Assembly: GCA_040754335.1 (NCBI GenBank)
Contig: JBFMCV010000003.1
Span: forward strand, 421,356 to 485,355
Length of the DNA: 64,000 nucleotides
Direction: 5' to 3'
DNA from: Thermodesulfobacteriota bacterium
GTDB lineage: Bacteria; Desulfobacterota_D; UBA1144; Nemesobacterales; UBA2774
Shown: piece by piece, positions 55,065-64,000 of the stretch
How the letters are laid out: the number at the start of each line of letters is the position of its first letter
Position numbering within the stretch: position 1 is the first letter of the stretch
Program-made: the position numbers and the translations under genes
Notes under the pieces: model-generated
What the model was told of the DNA's origin: nothing
What the model saw: the letters and a program-made list of their open reading frames with translations, nothing else
Databases searched by the model: none

Positions 55065-55093
55065 TTGAATTTGCCGGGGAATATATGTATGAT
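55065..55093 (+). promoter_or_regulatory. Promoter of the M23-bactofilin operon
   Basis: TTGAAT, 17-base spacer, TATGAT (five of six). RNA start near 55100. Confidence 0.55.
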
Positions 55094-55107
55094 TGGAATC
55101 CTGGAAA

Positions 55108-55164
55108 ACGGAAACTGATCAGCGATTTCCGTGCCTGGTAACCCGAGGGGTCTGGTTGCCTAAC
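55108..55164 (+). promoter_or_regulatory. Two-hairpin leader of the M23 gene
   Basis: ACGGAAA pairs with TTTCCGT (11-base loop CTGATCAGCGA), then GGTAACC pairs with GGTTGCC (one G-U), loop CGAGGGGTCT. The hairpins are tandem, separated by GCCT. No known riboswitch was matched. A regulatory leader is possible. Confidence 0.45.
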
Positions 55165-55182
55165 AATTGTGAAGGAGGGGAT

Positions 55183-56013
55183 ATGGATAAGGATAGCCTT
55201 ACTATAATGCTGATTACTCCGGGCGGTAAAGGTCCCAAAGCCCTTAACTTAAAAATTGCACATCTCAAAATAATATCTTTCACCTTCGTGTTTTTTACTG
55301 TCGTCTCTCTCGTTTCGTTCGTATCCACTTACACCTTCTACAAGGCATCGGAATCAAAAACCAGGTCAGTAAAACACCTGGCCAATACGATCGATACGCT
55401 GAGCCAGGATTTAATAGTAAACAAGTCGAGCGAGGCCGGCCTCAGGGTGAGAATGAAGGACATCGAGAACAAGCTCCTTGAAATGCAGGAAATGCTCGAC
55501 AAGAAGGGTATCAAGAAAGACCTGGCCGTCGGGGGCGAATTCATCCCAGCTGACAGGCTGAGCATATCGTATGTAGATTTCATGCAGAAGGATATCGACG
55601 AGCTGTTCAACACTATGAAAAACCTGCCGGTCGGAACACCGCTCGAAGGAAAGATAAATTCAGGGTTCGGCTACAGGAAGGACCCGTTCCGTTCGAGGAT
55701 CGGATTCCATTCGGGCGTAGACATCGATGCGAAGTTCGGAGACCCGGTGGTCGCGACCGCGGACGGCACGGTAAAAGAGACCGGATGGCAGGGGAGCTAC
55801 GGGAAGACCATAGTGCTCCGGCACGAGGACGGGTTTGAAACGATATACGGACACCTCTCGAAAATCTCGGTGGAAGAAGGACAGGAAGTGAAAGTGGGGG
55901 AAGTGATAGGAAAGGCCGGAAATACCGGGAGGTCCACCGGTACGCACCTCCATTACGAAGTGATAAAAGACGGCAAGAGGGTGAATCCCTCCAATTTCCT
56001 GTCGCTGAAATAA
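55183..56013 (+). CDS. M23-family (LytM) peptidoglycan endopeptidase-like protein
   Basis: 276 residues. One N-terminal transmembrane helix (ISFTFVFFTVVSLVSFVSTY, about 27-46), a coiled coil (60-120), then the LytM domain (about 150-275). The zinc site is intact: HSGVDID (His, Asp) and HLH in GTHLHYEV. It cuts peptide cross-links in the wall from the periplasmic face. GGAGGGG precedes ATG 55183. Two bases before bactofilin, so they form an operon, a pairing linked to cell shape. Confidence 0.92.
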   Translation: MDKDSLTIMLITPGGKGPKALNLKIAHLKIISFTFVFFTVVSLVSFVSTYTFYKASESKTRSVKHLANTIDTLSQDLIVNKSSEAGLRVRMKDIENKLLEMQEMLDKKGIKKDLAVGGEFIPADRLSISYVDFMQKDIDELFNTMKNLPVGTPLEGKINSGFGYRKDPFRSRIGFHSGVDIDAKFGDPVVATADGTVKETGWQGSYGKTIVLRHEDGFETIYGHLSKISVEEGQEVKVGEVIGKAGNTGRSTGTHLHYEVIKDGKRVNPSNFLSLK

Positions 56014-56015
56014 TC

Positions 56016-56483
56016 ATGGGCATGTTCGACAACAAGCGCGGCGCAAGAGCCGTAAAGCCCGAAACAAGCCATTTCACCACATCAATAGGAGAAGAGTGTG
56101 TTTTCGAGGGGAACATCTCCACCTCCTCCTCGACAAGGATAGACGGGAAGCTCATAGGCAAGATATCCGGGGAAAACACGTTGATAGTAGGCGAGCGAGG
56201 GGTAATCCTGGGAGAGGTCAAGGCCTCTGAAGTCATAGTCTACGGAAGGATCGAGGGTATCATCGATTCGGAGAGGCTCGAAATAAAAGGGAGCGGCATC
56301 GTAACGGGCGATATATTCATTGACAGGCTTGTGATCGAGGAAGGCGGCGTCTACAACGGCAGATGCGGGATGAGCGAGCGCGTCGGGCAATACGTATCCG
56401 AGCCGGGTGCGATCGAACCTAAGAAAGCCGACTCAGAGACAATCGAGCTCGAACCACCGCAGATCAGAGCGAAAGAGCTTTAA
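56016..56483 (+). CDS. Bactofilin
   Basis: 155 residues, DUF583 polymer-forming protein. The core is a beta-helix with repeating Gly/Ile units (TRIDGKLIGKISGENTLIVGERGVILGEVKASEVIVYGRIEG). It makes membrane-associated filaments that recruit peptidoglycan enzymes such as the M23 protein encoded immediately upstream. Short polar tails flank the core. Confidence 0.92.
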   Translation: MGMFDNKRGARAVKPETSHFTTSIGEECVFEGNISTSSSTRIDGKLIGKISGENTLIVGERGVILGEVKASEVIVYGRIEGIIDSERLEIKGSGIVTGDIFIDRLVIEEGGVYNGRCGMSERVGQYVSEPGAIEPKKADSETIELEPPQIRAKEL

Positions 56484-56525
56484 TACTTCTGCAACGTTCA
56501 CGCGCAAGATTCGCGCGATAATAAT

Positions 56526-57134
56526 TCATAATATCCTTTCCACGTCTTTCGCTATTTCCTTGGGATCCATTTTGCTCTGAGGGTATCTCAAAACAATCCG
56601 GCCTTCGGGGTCGATCAGATATATGGATGAAGTGTGGCCCATCAGGTATCCCGAGTCAGAGCCGGTTTCCTCTTTCATATAGAACGCGTGATAAGAGTCG
56701 GATACATTCTTAATCTCTTCGGGCGTGCCGGTGAGCCCGATAAAGTCCTTGTTAAAAAAGGTTACGTATTTCTTGATCTCCGCCTGGGTATCTCTCTCGG
56801 GGTCTACCGTCACGAACAGTACCTGCACTTTGTCCCCGTCCTCCCCGAGCTCGTTTACGACGTTATTCAGTGTCGATAACGTAACGGGACAAATATCCGG
56901 GCAGTGGGTATAACCGAAGAACATGAACACGGCCTTCCCTTTGAATTGCCCGAGCGATACCTTCTCCCCGTCCTGGTCGGTGAGCGTGAAGTCGGGCGCC
57001 CTCATGTCGTAGGAGCTGCCGTAAAAGCTCTCCTTGCTCTTGATTGAGAAAATCTGATAAATAATTACTGCCCAAATGACGAGCACCAGGGACAGCACGG
57101 TAACGGATGCGATCAGTATCTTTTTTCTTTTCAT
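56526..57134 (-). CDS. SCO1/SenC-family copper protein
   Basis: 202 residues, anchored by an N-terminal helix (ILIASVTVLSLVLVIWAVIIYQIF). Copper ligands are CPDICPV and the later His in MGHTSS. It delivers copper to cytochrome oxidase CuA or reduces its thiols. ATG 57134 matches the family start. No cytochrome oxidase genes are in the window. Confidence 0.92.
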   Translation of the reverse strand: MKRKKILIASVTVLSLVLVIWAVIIYQIFSIKSKESFYGSSYDMRAPDFTLTDQDGEKVSLGQFKGKAVFMFFGYTHCPDICPVTLSTLNNVVNELGEDGDKVQVLFVTVDPERDTQAEIKKYVTFFNKDFIGLTGTPEEIKNVSDSYHAFYMKEETGSDSGYLMGHTSSIYLIDPEGRIVLRYPQSKMDPKEIAKDVERIL

Positions 57135-57299
57135 GATTGTCTGGTTTGATAAACGGGATATAGGTTCCAAAAACGTAGAATATATTACCCGCTAATCCGG
57201 CGGTGCGCATGAAAAATAAGCGCCGTGCGAAGTCATCTGCACAGTCGCGAGAAAGAAGGGTTTATTAATGGGCATCTATTAATAACGAGGAATGTATAT

Positions 57300-57391
57300 A
57301 AAAACAAAAGGGAATGCCCGGACCTTGTCGCGAGCATTCCCTTTTTAAAGGAGGATGGAGGATGACTTGTTAAGCCTTACGTTTAAGATTA
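57300..57391 (-). ncRNA. Predicted small RNA with duplicated CCTCC
   Basis: Minus-strand promoter TTGACA (57426-57421), 17 bases, TATTTT (57403-57398) predicts a start near 57391. The RNA contains CATCCTCCATCCTCC (two anti-SD CCTCC units) just before a terminator hairpin GGGAATGC/GCATTCCC extended by an A4/T4 pair, followed by TTTTGTTTTT. No gene is encoded. Expected length about 90 nt. Confidence 0.5.
57306..57346 (-). terminator. Terminator hairpin of the second small RNA
   Basis: GGGAATGC (57310-57317) pairs with GCATTCCC (57334-57341), extended by AAAA/TTTT. T-rich tracts follow on both strands, so it could work in either direction. Confidence 0.75.
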
Positions 57392-57397
57392 GTAATA

Positions 57398-57426
57398 AAA
57401 ATAAAGTATTCTACTTAAAATGTCAA
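57398..57426 (-). promoter_or_regulatory. Promoter of the second small RNA
   Basis: TTGACA, 17-base spacer, TATTTT (four of six). Confidence 0.5.
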
Positions 57427-57702
57427 GGGGATATTTTTCGGCAGTTCAAAATCGTCGTATCCGGCCGTATTTATACGATTATTTAACGAGGACAAAGCGG
57501 CCGGCCCGGTGAATTTTCTCATTTATTTTAGATATTTAAATCCTGATACGATCCGTATAGAACGGCCGCGAGTGAGCGTAAATCTTGAAAGTTAACCGGC
57601 CCGTGATATATTTTTCCACTTTAGTTTGAGCTTGCCGGGCTGCTAATTTCACCGGAAACTGCACCCGATTTCGGCAAAAGTCGATATTTTAACTCAAAGA
57701 AA

Positions 57703-57777
57703 GGCGACGTAGCTCAGGGGCAGAGCAGGGCTCTCATAAGGCCCGTGTCGGTGGTTCGATTCCACCCGTCGCCACCA
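57703..57777 (+). tRNA. tRNA-Met (anticodon CAT)
   Basis: 75 bases with encoded CCA. Acceptor stem GGCGACG/CGTCGCC, D loop AGCTCAGGGGCAGAGC, anticodon stem GGGCT/GGCCC with loop CTCATAA (anticodon CAT) and T arm GGTGG-TTCGATT-CCACC. The acceptor begins with a G-C pair, so it is elongator Met or tRNA-Ile2 (lysidine), not the initiator. It is the only complete tRNA found. Confidence 0.93.
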
Positions 57778-57900
57778 CAATATTTAACCGAGCCGAGTCT
57801 ATCAATTCCACTATCCTGTCTTCACATATGTTTCTCAGGAATGGCGGTTGATTAAAGTCCGTATATATACTTAACAACATTAGTACACAGAGGAGAGTGA

Positions 57901-58905
<1,005 letters not shown>

Positions 58906-58912
58906 CGGGATG

Positions 58913-58968
58913 GGCAAAGCGGGGCTCCACTAAGACCCCCCGCACCGGCTCGATTCCACTTGCCGCCA
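58913..58968 (+). pseudogene. Decayed copy of the 3' part of the tRNA
   Basis: 56 bases align without gaps to the 3' 56 bases of the tRNA (before CCA) at 39/56 identity by my count, with identical TCGATTCCAC and near-identical 3' end GCCGCCA. U33 is lost, the anticodon loop reads CCACTAA and the T stem no longer pairs, so it cannot function. The 5' half is absent. Confidence 0.55.
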
Positions 58969-59077
58969 TTCATATAAATCTCTTACTTACCACTAAAGTT
59001 TAACCATTTTCTTCACCGGAAATTAATATTCCTCCGATACCATCATTTATACTCTTTATTGTGTTCAAGGTGATGGT

Positions 59078-61000
59078 ATGGAATCCCGGAACAAGCACGA
59101 TGAAGCCCCGGCAATAAATATTTCGGCGGGGAAAAAACCCGGCAAGTCCCAACACGAGCTCCTGCGTTTGATCAAACAGTTAAGCGAGATACGCGACGAG
59201 ATGACGCGCTTCGCCGACAGATTCAGCGGCTCGTTGCGCGCAATCGACCCCGCGTACAAAGAAAGCGCAATAAACCTGCTCAATTATCTGGCTTTCAGAC
59301 GGCACGACCTGAGAGCGCTTCAGTCGGAACTGGCCGAGCTCGGTCTCTCGTCACTCGGACGCTCTGAATCGCACGTCCTGGCGACGATAGACGCCGTGCT
59401 CCACACCTTATCCCGCCTCGCCGATCTCCCCGTTCAGGTTCCGGGCAGCGGGGGAGACGGTCTCGACTTCAAATCCGCGCGGCAACTGCTGGAGGAGCAT
59501 ACGAAGACCCTTCTGGGCCCGGCGCCAGGGGGAAGGAACGTCCATATAATGGTGACGATGCCGAGCGAAGCTGCTCGCGATTACGGGCTCGTCCGCGGAC
59601 TACTTGAGAACGGTATGGACTGTATGCGCATCAACTGCGCTCACGACGACCCGGAGATATGGTCGCTAATGATCGGGAACCTCGGCCGTGCGATGGAAGA
59701 AACGGGGAAACCCTGCAGGGTAATTATGGATATACCCGGCCCCAAGCTCCGCACAGGCCCGGTCAGCCCCGGCCCCTCGGTAATAAAATACCGTCCGCAA
59801 AGGGACGCATACGGCAAGGTAACGAAACCCGCGAGCGTGCTTCTCGCCGCCGAAGGGTCCGAGCCTCCGCTCCCGAACGCCTACGGCGCGGTTTTGCCCG
59901 TTCCCGCGGATTGGCTTTCAGGGTTGTCGATCGGGGACGAAATAAGATTCGTCGACGGGCGCGGGGCGAGGCGCACTATGACGATTACGGCAAAATCAGG
60001 AGAGGGGTTAAGAGCCGAGGCCATGAAAACGGCCTATGTAACACCGGACACAATGCTCCGATGCAGGAAATACGGCAGGTCCCGGAAACACGACGTCAGG
60101 GTATGCAGCTTCACTCCTCAGGAGAACCACATATCCCTCCGGCAGGGGGATATGATAACTCTCACGCCGAACCTCAATCCCGGGTGTCCAGCGGAATACG
60201 ACGAGGCGGGCAATCTTTTATCGCACGCGGCTATCGGCTGCACTATTCCGGAGGTGCTGGCAGATGTGAAGCCGGGCGAGCACGTCTGGTTCGACGACGG
60301 GAAGATAGGCGGAGTAGCGGAAGGAAGAGATTCCGGGGGCATTCTGATCCGCATCACGCATACGAGCTCCTCGACCGGCAAGCTTACTTCCGATAAAGGC
60401 ATAAACTTTCCAGAGAGCAAGCTCGATCTGCCGGCGCTTACCCCAAACGACATACCGATTCTAGAGTTCATAGCGGAGAATGCCGACATAGCGGCGCTGT
60501 CGTTCGCGAATACCCCGGACGATGTAAAAACTTTGTTGTCTCACCTGAAACACCTTGGCAAAGATAAGCTCTCCATCGTGCTCAAGATCGAAACGCGGCG
60601 CGGCTTCGAGAACCTTCCCGCTATGCTCTTGGAAGCCATGAAAAACCCGAGCTGCGGCGTGATGATAGCGAGAGGAGACCTTGCGGTCGAGATGGGTTTC
60701 GAGCGCCTGGCCGAAGTGCAGGAGGAAATATTATGGCTCTGCGAAGCCGCTCATATACCGGTAATATGGGCGACGCAGGTGCTCGAAAGCCTCGCGAAGC
60801 AGGGCTCGCCGACGAGGGCGGAGATCACGGACGCCGCCATGGGGCACAGAGCCGAATGCGTCATGCTCAACAAGGGCCCTCATATACTCGAAGCGTTAAA
60901 AGCGCTCGACGACATACTGAAGCGCATGGAAACCCATCAGCTTAAAAAGATGTCGATGCTCCGCGAGCTCAGGCTCGCATATAATTTCCCGCACGAATGA
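59078..61000 (+). CDS. Pyruvate-kinase-like protein with long N-terminal extension
   Basis: 640 residues. Residues 1-165 are a helical extension with no match. The PK-like barrel follows: MVTMPSEAARDYGLVRGLLENGMDCMRINCAHDD, MDIPGPKLRTGP, DDGKI, INFPESKLDLPALTPNDIPILEFIAENADIAALSFA, IVLKIETRRGF, GVMIARGDLAVEMGFERLAEVQEEI and ATQVLESLAKQGSPTRAEITDAA. The barrel keeps catalytic-lysine KIE and ARGD. The usual RLNFSHG is MRINCAHDD and the C-terminal allosteric domain (after VMLSGET in canonical enzymes) is missing; here it reads MLNKGPH. It may be a kinase with a different substrate or regulation. Confidence 0.8.
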   Translation: MESRNKHDEAPAINISAGKKPGKSQHELLRLIKQLSEIRDEMTRFADRFSGSLRAIDPAYKESAINLLNYLAFRRHDLRALQSELAELGLSSLGRSESHVLATIDAVLHTLSRLADLPVQVPGSGGDGLDFKSARQLLEEHTKTLLGPAPGGRNVHIMVTMPSEAARDYGLVRGLLENGMDCMRINCAHDDPEIWSLMIGNLGRAMEETGKPCRVIMDIPGPKLRTGPVSPGPSVIKYRPQRDAYGKVTKPASVLLAAEGSEPPLPNAYGAVLPVPADWLSGLSIGDEIRFVDGRGARRTMTITAKSGEGLRAEAMKTAYVTPDTMLRCRKYGRSRKHDVRVCSFTPQENHISLRQGDMITLTPNLNPGCPAEYDEAGNLLSHAAIGCTIPEVLADVKPGEHVWFDDGKIGGVAEGRDSGGILIRITHTSSSTGKLTSDKGINFPESKLDLPALTPNDIPILEFIAENADIAALSFANTPDDVKTLLSHLKHLGKDKLSIVLKIETRRGFENLPAMLLEAMKNPSCGVMIARGDLAVEMGFERLAEVQEEILWLCEAAHIPVIWATQVLESLAKQGSPTRAEITDAAMGHRAECVMLNKGPHILEALKALDDILKRMETHQLKKMSMLRELRLAYNFPHE

Positions 61001-61167
61001 ACCATAGCGGAACTGCGCCACATAAGTCTCCTCCTCTCGCGTAAGAGCAAATCCGGATTCCTGACACCGGCTCCGGCTCATCGGAATTCATTAATCTCTG
61101 GTTTTCGTCAATCGGGATTATAATTTTCAGACTATAGCCGATAACCAGCTTGCAGGGAGGAAATGAC

Positions 61168-62046
61168 ATGCCTGAGAAATATACCGCTTTAAATAAACCG
61201 CTTTATTGCGCCTTTTGCATAACGCTTCTCATATTGTATTTATTGAGTATTTCCTGCGACGAGGGCTCGGGCCGAGAGCCAGGACGGGAAGCTGTCGCGG
61301 TTATCGTCGAGAAGTCGCGGGATACAAACGAGACGAATGATTTCTTAAGAATAGTATTCCTGCCGAGGGACGTCGTACCCACGCAGCTCGGAAGGCCGAG
61401 CGCTCTCAGGGTCTTCGTCGGTGCTTCGGTATTCTATGAACCCCCTGTCTCTCTCGAAAAGACCGCGGCGTTTTTGGGCATCCCCGTCGGGCAAAACGAA
61501 CGCGGCCTCGACCTCGTGGCCTTCAGATGCATACCCGGCGACCCCGCCGCGATCGAGCCGAGTCTCGCGACATGGCCGAATGTATTTACAAGAGTGGTGG
61601 ATGACCTGGGAGGGCAGTTCACGTGTCCGTCTGCGGATCCATCGCCTGAGAACGAGCTCCTTTGTCTCGCCGAGGACTTCACGAACACCCCGAGCGAGGT
61701 CGTCACCAAAAGCATAGCGAATGCGGTTGTTCTCGGGGCGCTCATAATGACCGATCCGGACCTGGCCGGGGTCCTCGGGAATTTATACGGCATTTCACCC
61801 GCATTCAGCGGACTCGGCCTCTCCGTGAACGCCGGGAGCGGAAGCGCCCTTACGGCCGAGGAAGCTCTAGCGAGGTCGGTCGTCCCCGAATATCTGATGA
61901 AGAACGCGACTCTCGGGGAGGCAGGGTGCTTCTGCATTCGTGTCCCTCCCTACGAAGGAAGGGAGGAAGACCCTCTCGACATGGATTTTATTATGAAACA
62001 GGGCGGCTTCGGCGAATGCAATTTCGTGGACAGGCTGGGATTATGA
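61168..62046 (+). CDS. Predicted lipoprotein
   Basis: 292 residues. A hydrophobic segment then LSISC gives a lipobox (Cys near 29). The mature chain has no recognised domain; Cys pairs (FRCIPG, FTCPSA, LLCLAED, CFCIRV) may form disulfides. GGAGG lies seven bases before ATG 61168, so it is preferred over 61150. Outer-membrane or periplasmic protein of unknown role. Confidence 0.7.
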   Translation: MPEKYTALNKPLYCAFCITLLILYLLSISCDEGSGREPGREAVAVIVEKSRDTNETNDFLRIVFLPRDVVPTQLGRPSALRVFVGASVFYEPPVSLEKTAAFLGIPVGQNERGLDLVAFRCIPGDPAAIEPSLATWPNVFTRVVDDLGGQFTCPSADPSPENELLCLAEDFTNTPSEVVTKSIANAVVLGALIMTDPDLAGVLGNLYGISPAFSGLGLSVNAGSGSALTAEEALARSVVPEYLMKNATLGEAGCFCIRVPPYEGREEDPLDMDFIMKQGGFGECNFVDRLGL

Positions 62047-62071
62047 GACCAAACAGCGCTGAAGAAAAAAG

Positions 62072-62482
62072 CTATTTCTTCTTTCCCTCGTCCTTTTCGA
62101 AGTCAAGCGCGCATGAGTTTATGCAGTAACGGAGCCCGGTAGGCCTGGGACCGTCGGGGAAGACGTGGCCCAGGTGCGCGCCGCAGTTGCTGCAGACGAC
62201 CTCCGTCCTCGCCATGCCGTAGCTCCTGTCGTCCTCTTCTTTTATCTTCCCTTCCTCGGCGGGCTTATAGAAGCTCGGCCATCCGGTGCCGGACTCGTAT
62301 TTCGTATCGGAACTGAAAAGTTCTTCCCCGCAGCAGACGCACTTGTACATGCCTTTTTCCTTGTTCTCATAGTACTTCCCTGTAAAAGGCCTCTCAGTCC
62401 CCTTCTGCCTGGTTACGTAATACTGCTCGTCCGTGAGCTCTTTCTTCCATTCCTCGTCCGTTTTCTTCATTTTCTCGGTCAT
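62072..62482 (-). CDS. msrB: Peptide methionine-(R)-S-oxide reductase
   Basis: 136 residues. Zinc pairs CVCC and CSNC; the catalytic Cys is in [16 protein letters not shown] and [11 protein letters not shown] are the family core. It repairs oxidised methionine. ATG 62482 follows GAGGAGG at six bases; a longer frame to 62548 is unlikely. Confidence 0.95.
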   Translation of the reverse strand: MTEKMKKTDEEWKKELTDEQYYVTRQKGTERPFTGKYYENKEKGMYKCVCCGEELFSSDTKYESGTGWPSFYKPAEEGKIKEEDDRSYGMARTEVVCSNCGAHLGHVFPDGPRPTGLRYCINSCALDFEKDEGKKK

Positions 62483-62656
62483 ATACGCCTCCTCGTGCAT
62501 CGCCTTATAACAGCGCCCGGCAATAACTATAGGATACAGACCGGGCAAAACCTAATCAATACGCAAAACTTGCCCACCGCCAACGGCGGCTCCTGAATTG
62601 AACAGACTGTTATACGGTATAAACGGGAAAAAGGATTTTTCGGGGAGGGACGATTA

Positions 62657-64000
62657 CTACATTTCTCCGACTGGAAACTGCGGCTCTCCGCCCAGCCTCA
62701 GCTTCTCAATAGTAAGCCAGGCGGTCAGAGCGCCCAGGAAGACGAGCCCGGCCGCGATCTTCATCATGAGCCTGAAAGAGCCGAGAAACGAGTCCGTTAT
62801 CGCGGTGCGTATCTCTTTTTTGGTCGCATCCGGAAGCGACTCCGGTATGTCTATAGCGGCCAGCTTTATGCGCTGGGAGTCTATGATCTCGATCGTGTCC
62901 TCGTTCAGATTGAGGGCCCTCAATTCCTTGTCGAGGTTTTTGTTAAACCCGGATAGGGCGAACACGCCCAGTATGGCGACCGAGAGCAGGCCCGCGATCC
63001 TTCCGACCGTATTATTTATCCCCGAGGCGACGCCCGAGTGCTCGAGGTCGATCGAGCTCATCACGGCCGTAGTGAGAGGCGATATGGTTATCGCCATCCC
63101 GAGGCCGAGGACAGCGATTGCGGGGAAAAACGTAGTCCAGTAGCTCCCCCCGATGCCGGGAAGAGTGAATAGAAGGAATCCCGCACCGGCAAGGAGCGTC
63201 CCGATTATGAGCGGAGGCTTTGCACCGTAATTGATCACGAGCCCGCCAGCCCATCTGGAGAAGAGGAACAGCGCCAGCACGAGAGGCAGGAACGCAATAC
63301 CTACGCCTGCGGCGGAATACCCCTGGAGCTGGATGAGATTAAACGGTATGAAGAACACCCCGCCCACCCAGGCCGCCCAGAACAGTATCGAGATAAAATT
63401 CGCCCCGCTGAAGGTTTTGGATTTGAAGAGTCCGAGGGGCATCATAGGCGACGGAGTGTATGACTCATACGCAAGAAACGCGATGAGGGCAAGGCCCCCG
63501 GCTACGAATGGCACGATTACCTTGGGGTGTCCGAACCCCGAGTTGCCCGACTCGATCAAAGCGTAAACGATGCACCCGAGGCTCATAATCGCGAGAAAAG
63601 AGCCTATTATATCGAGCCTCCCTTCACCATTGTCCTTCCTGCTTTCGGGTATCCGCCAGAATAGACTCGTGAGCACGACTATGCCTATCGGTAGGTTGAT
63701 GAAAAAAACGAGCCGCCAGGAAACGTTCTCAGCGAGCCATCCCCCCAGAATAGGACCGAGGGCAGTCGTTATCGCGGTGAACGCGGACCACGTGCCGATT
63801 GCTCGGCCGCGCTCGGCCTCGGTGAACGAGATATTGATGATTGCGAGACTCCCGGGAACGAGAAGGGCCCCCCCTACCCCCTGGAAAGCCCTCGCTACAA
63901 TGAGCTGCGGAGTGTTCGCGGAAAGACCGCACCACACAGAGGCACCGGTGAACAAAACCACGCCAAGCGCGAATATGCGCTTCCTTCCGTACTTATCCCC
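62657..64000 (-). CDS. MFS drug transporter, DHA2/EmrB-like, partial
   Basis: The N-terminus is beyond the window end. About 447 residues are visible: reading leftwards it opens GDKYGRKRIFALGVVLFTGAS, the conserved loop between helices 2 and 3. Ten or more transmembrane helices follow. LVPGSLAIINISF and ERGRAIGTWSAFTAITTALGPILGGWLAE are typical of the 14-helix drug/H+ antiporters. An extended basic/acidic loop lies near 390. The substrate is unknown. Ends with a hydrophilic tail after helix 14. Confidence 0.88.
   Translation of the reverse strand, partial: GDKYGRKRIFALGVVLFTGASVWCGLSANTPQLIVARAFQGVGGALLVPGSLAIINISFTEAERGRAIGTWSAFTAITTALGPILGGWLAENVSWRLVFFINLPIGIVVLTSLFWRIPESRKDNGEGRLDIIGSFLAIMSLGCIVYALIESGNSGFGHPKVIVPFVAGGLALIAFLAYESYTPSPMMPLGLFKSKTFSGANFISILFWAAWVGGVFFIPFNLIQLQGYSAAGVGIAFLPLVLALFLFSRWAGGLVINYGAKPPLIIGTLLAGAGFLLFTLPGIGGSYWTTFFPAIAVLGLGMAITISPLTTAVMSSIDLEHSGVASGINNTVGRIAGLLSVAILGVFALSGFNKNLDKELRALNLNEDTIEIIDSQRIKLAAIDIPESLPDATKKEIRTAITDSFLGSFRLMMKIAAGLVFLGALTAWLTIEKLRLGGEPQFPVGEM

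Larger units (their letters stand above)
54804..55182. other. 379-base divergent region with structured leader
   Basis: Holds the promoter TTGAAT (55065-55070), 17 bases, TATGAT (55088-55093) for the M23 gene, and a leader of about 80 nt with two hairpins (features below). The left half, upstream of parA, shows no gene or parS. Confidence 0.5.
57171..57702. other. Intergenic region holding a predicted small RNA
   Basis: Between the SCO1 start and the tRNA. It holds a minus-strand small RNA and terminator (separate entries). A 44-codon plus-strand frame from 57354 overlaps the RNA but lacks proper ribosome spacing. No other gene seen. Confidence 0.5.

Noticed and set aside
54804-55182. parS site next to parAB
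   Set aside because: No TGTTTCACGTGAAACA-like palindrome was found in the spacer or elsewhere in the window by eye.
57354-57488. 44-codon plus-strand frame after the terminator hairpin
   Set aside because: AAGGAGG abuts the ATG with no spacer, and the frame overlaps a better supported minus-strand RNA.

Overview
This 64 kb window is chromosomal DNA from an uncultured-looking Gram-negative (diderm) bacterium. LolA, an OmpA-type protein, several lipobox lipoproteins and a type IV pilus minor-pilin/PilY1 operon point to an outer membrane. A CofE-type F420 ligase, an IPTL-CTERM sorting signal, a split nuo cluster and a decaprenyl-phosphate phosphoribosyltransferase homologue would fit a Desulfobacterota or Dadabacteria-like lineage. 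That placement is inference from gene content and was not tested. Clear promoters resemble TTGACA-17-GATAAT/TATAAT, and starts often carry AGGAGG-like Shine-Dalgarno (SD) sites, with GTG and TTG used freely.

Layout. 0-17.5 kb: housekeeping and envelope genes (DUF488, phosphoesterase, ilvD, OmpA, class V aminotransferase, cold-shock protein, DUF4159, VOC protein, EamA half-transporter, IPTL-CTERM protein, cysE, GDPD, UbiA-type prenyltransferase, TPR glycosyltransferase, cofE). 17.5-22.9 kb: a strikingly AT-rich four-gene island encoding a ParB-like protein, a SNF2 helicase, a DUF3883 nuclease-like protein and a DNA methyltransferase. It looks like a phage-defence or restriction system that does not match a standard named type, and is the best candidate for an undescribed system. 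23-27.4 kb: DUF1579, fatty acid hydroxylase, redoxin, and a TetR gene plus methyltransferase gene sharing twin operators. 27.5-35.7 kb (minus): pilV-pilW-pilX-pilY1-fimT-like operon behind a sigma-54 promoter. 35.9-41.5 kb (minus): metG, holB, tmk, rluB-like and two secreted proteins. 41.6-44.2 kb: nuoABCD; nuoN lies apart at 47.9 kb. 44.3-47.7 kb: small secreted protein, lolA, ftsK. 49.4-54.8 kb (minus): E1-like/JAMM/cysteine synthase/TusA sulfur cluster, purS-purQ plus a 48-residue membrane protein, parA-parB. 55-64 kb: M23 peptidase-bactofilin, SCO1, tRNA-Met(CAT), adenine/adenosine deaminase, a tRNA remnant, an unusual pyruvate-kinase-like protein, a lipoprotein, msrB and an MFS transporter cut by the window end.

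Non-coding highlights. Two intergenic regions carry tandem 7-bp half-sites (CCTTAAn type) separated by mostly 4-bp spacers, the geometry of PhoB/OmpR-family operators. One lies before the phosphoesterase; the other before a predicted ~85-nt small RNA with a C-rich anti-SD-like stretch and a perfect terminator hairpin. A second predicted small RNA near 57.3 kb also carries CCTCC repeats. All RNA and operator calls were made by eye and have no experimental support.
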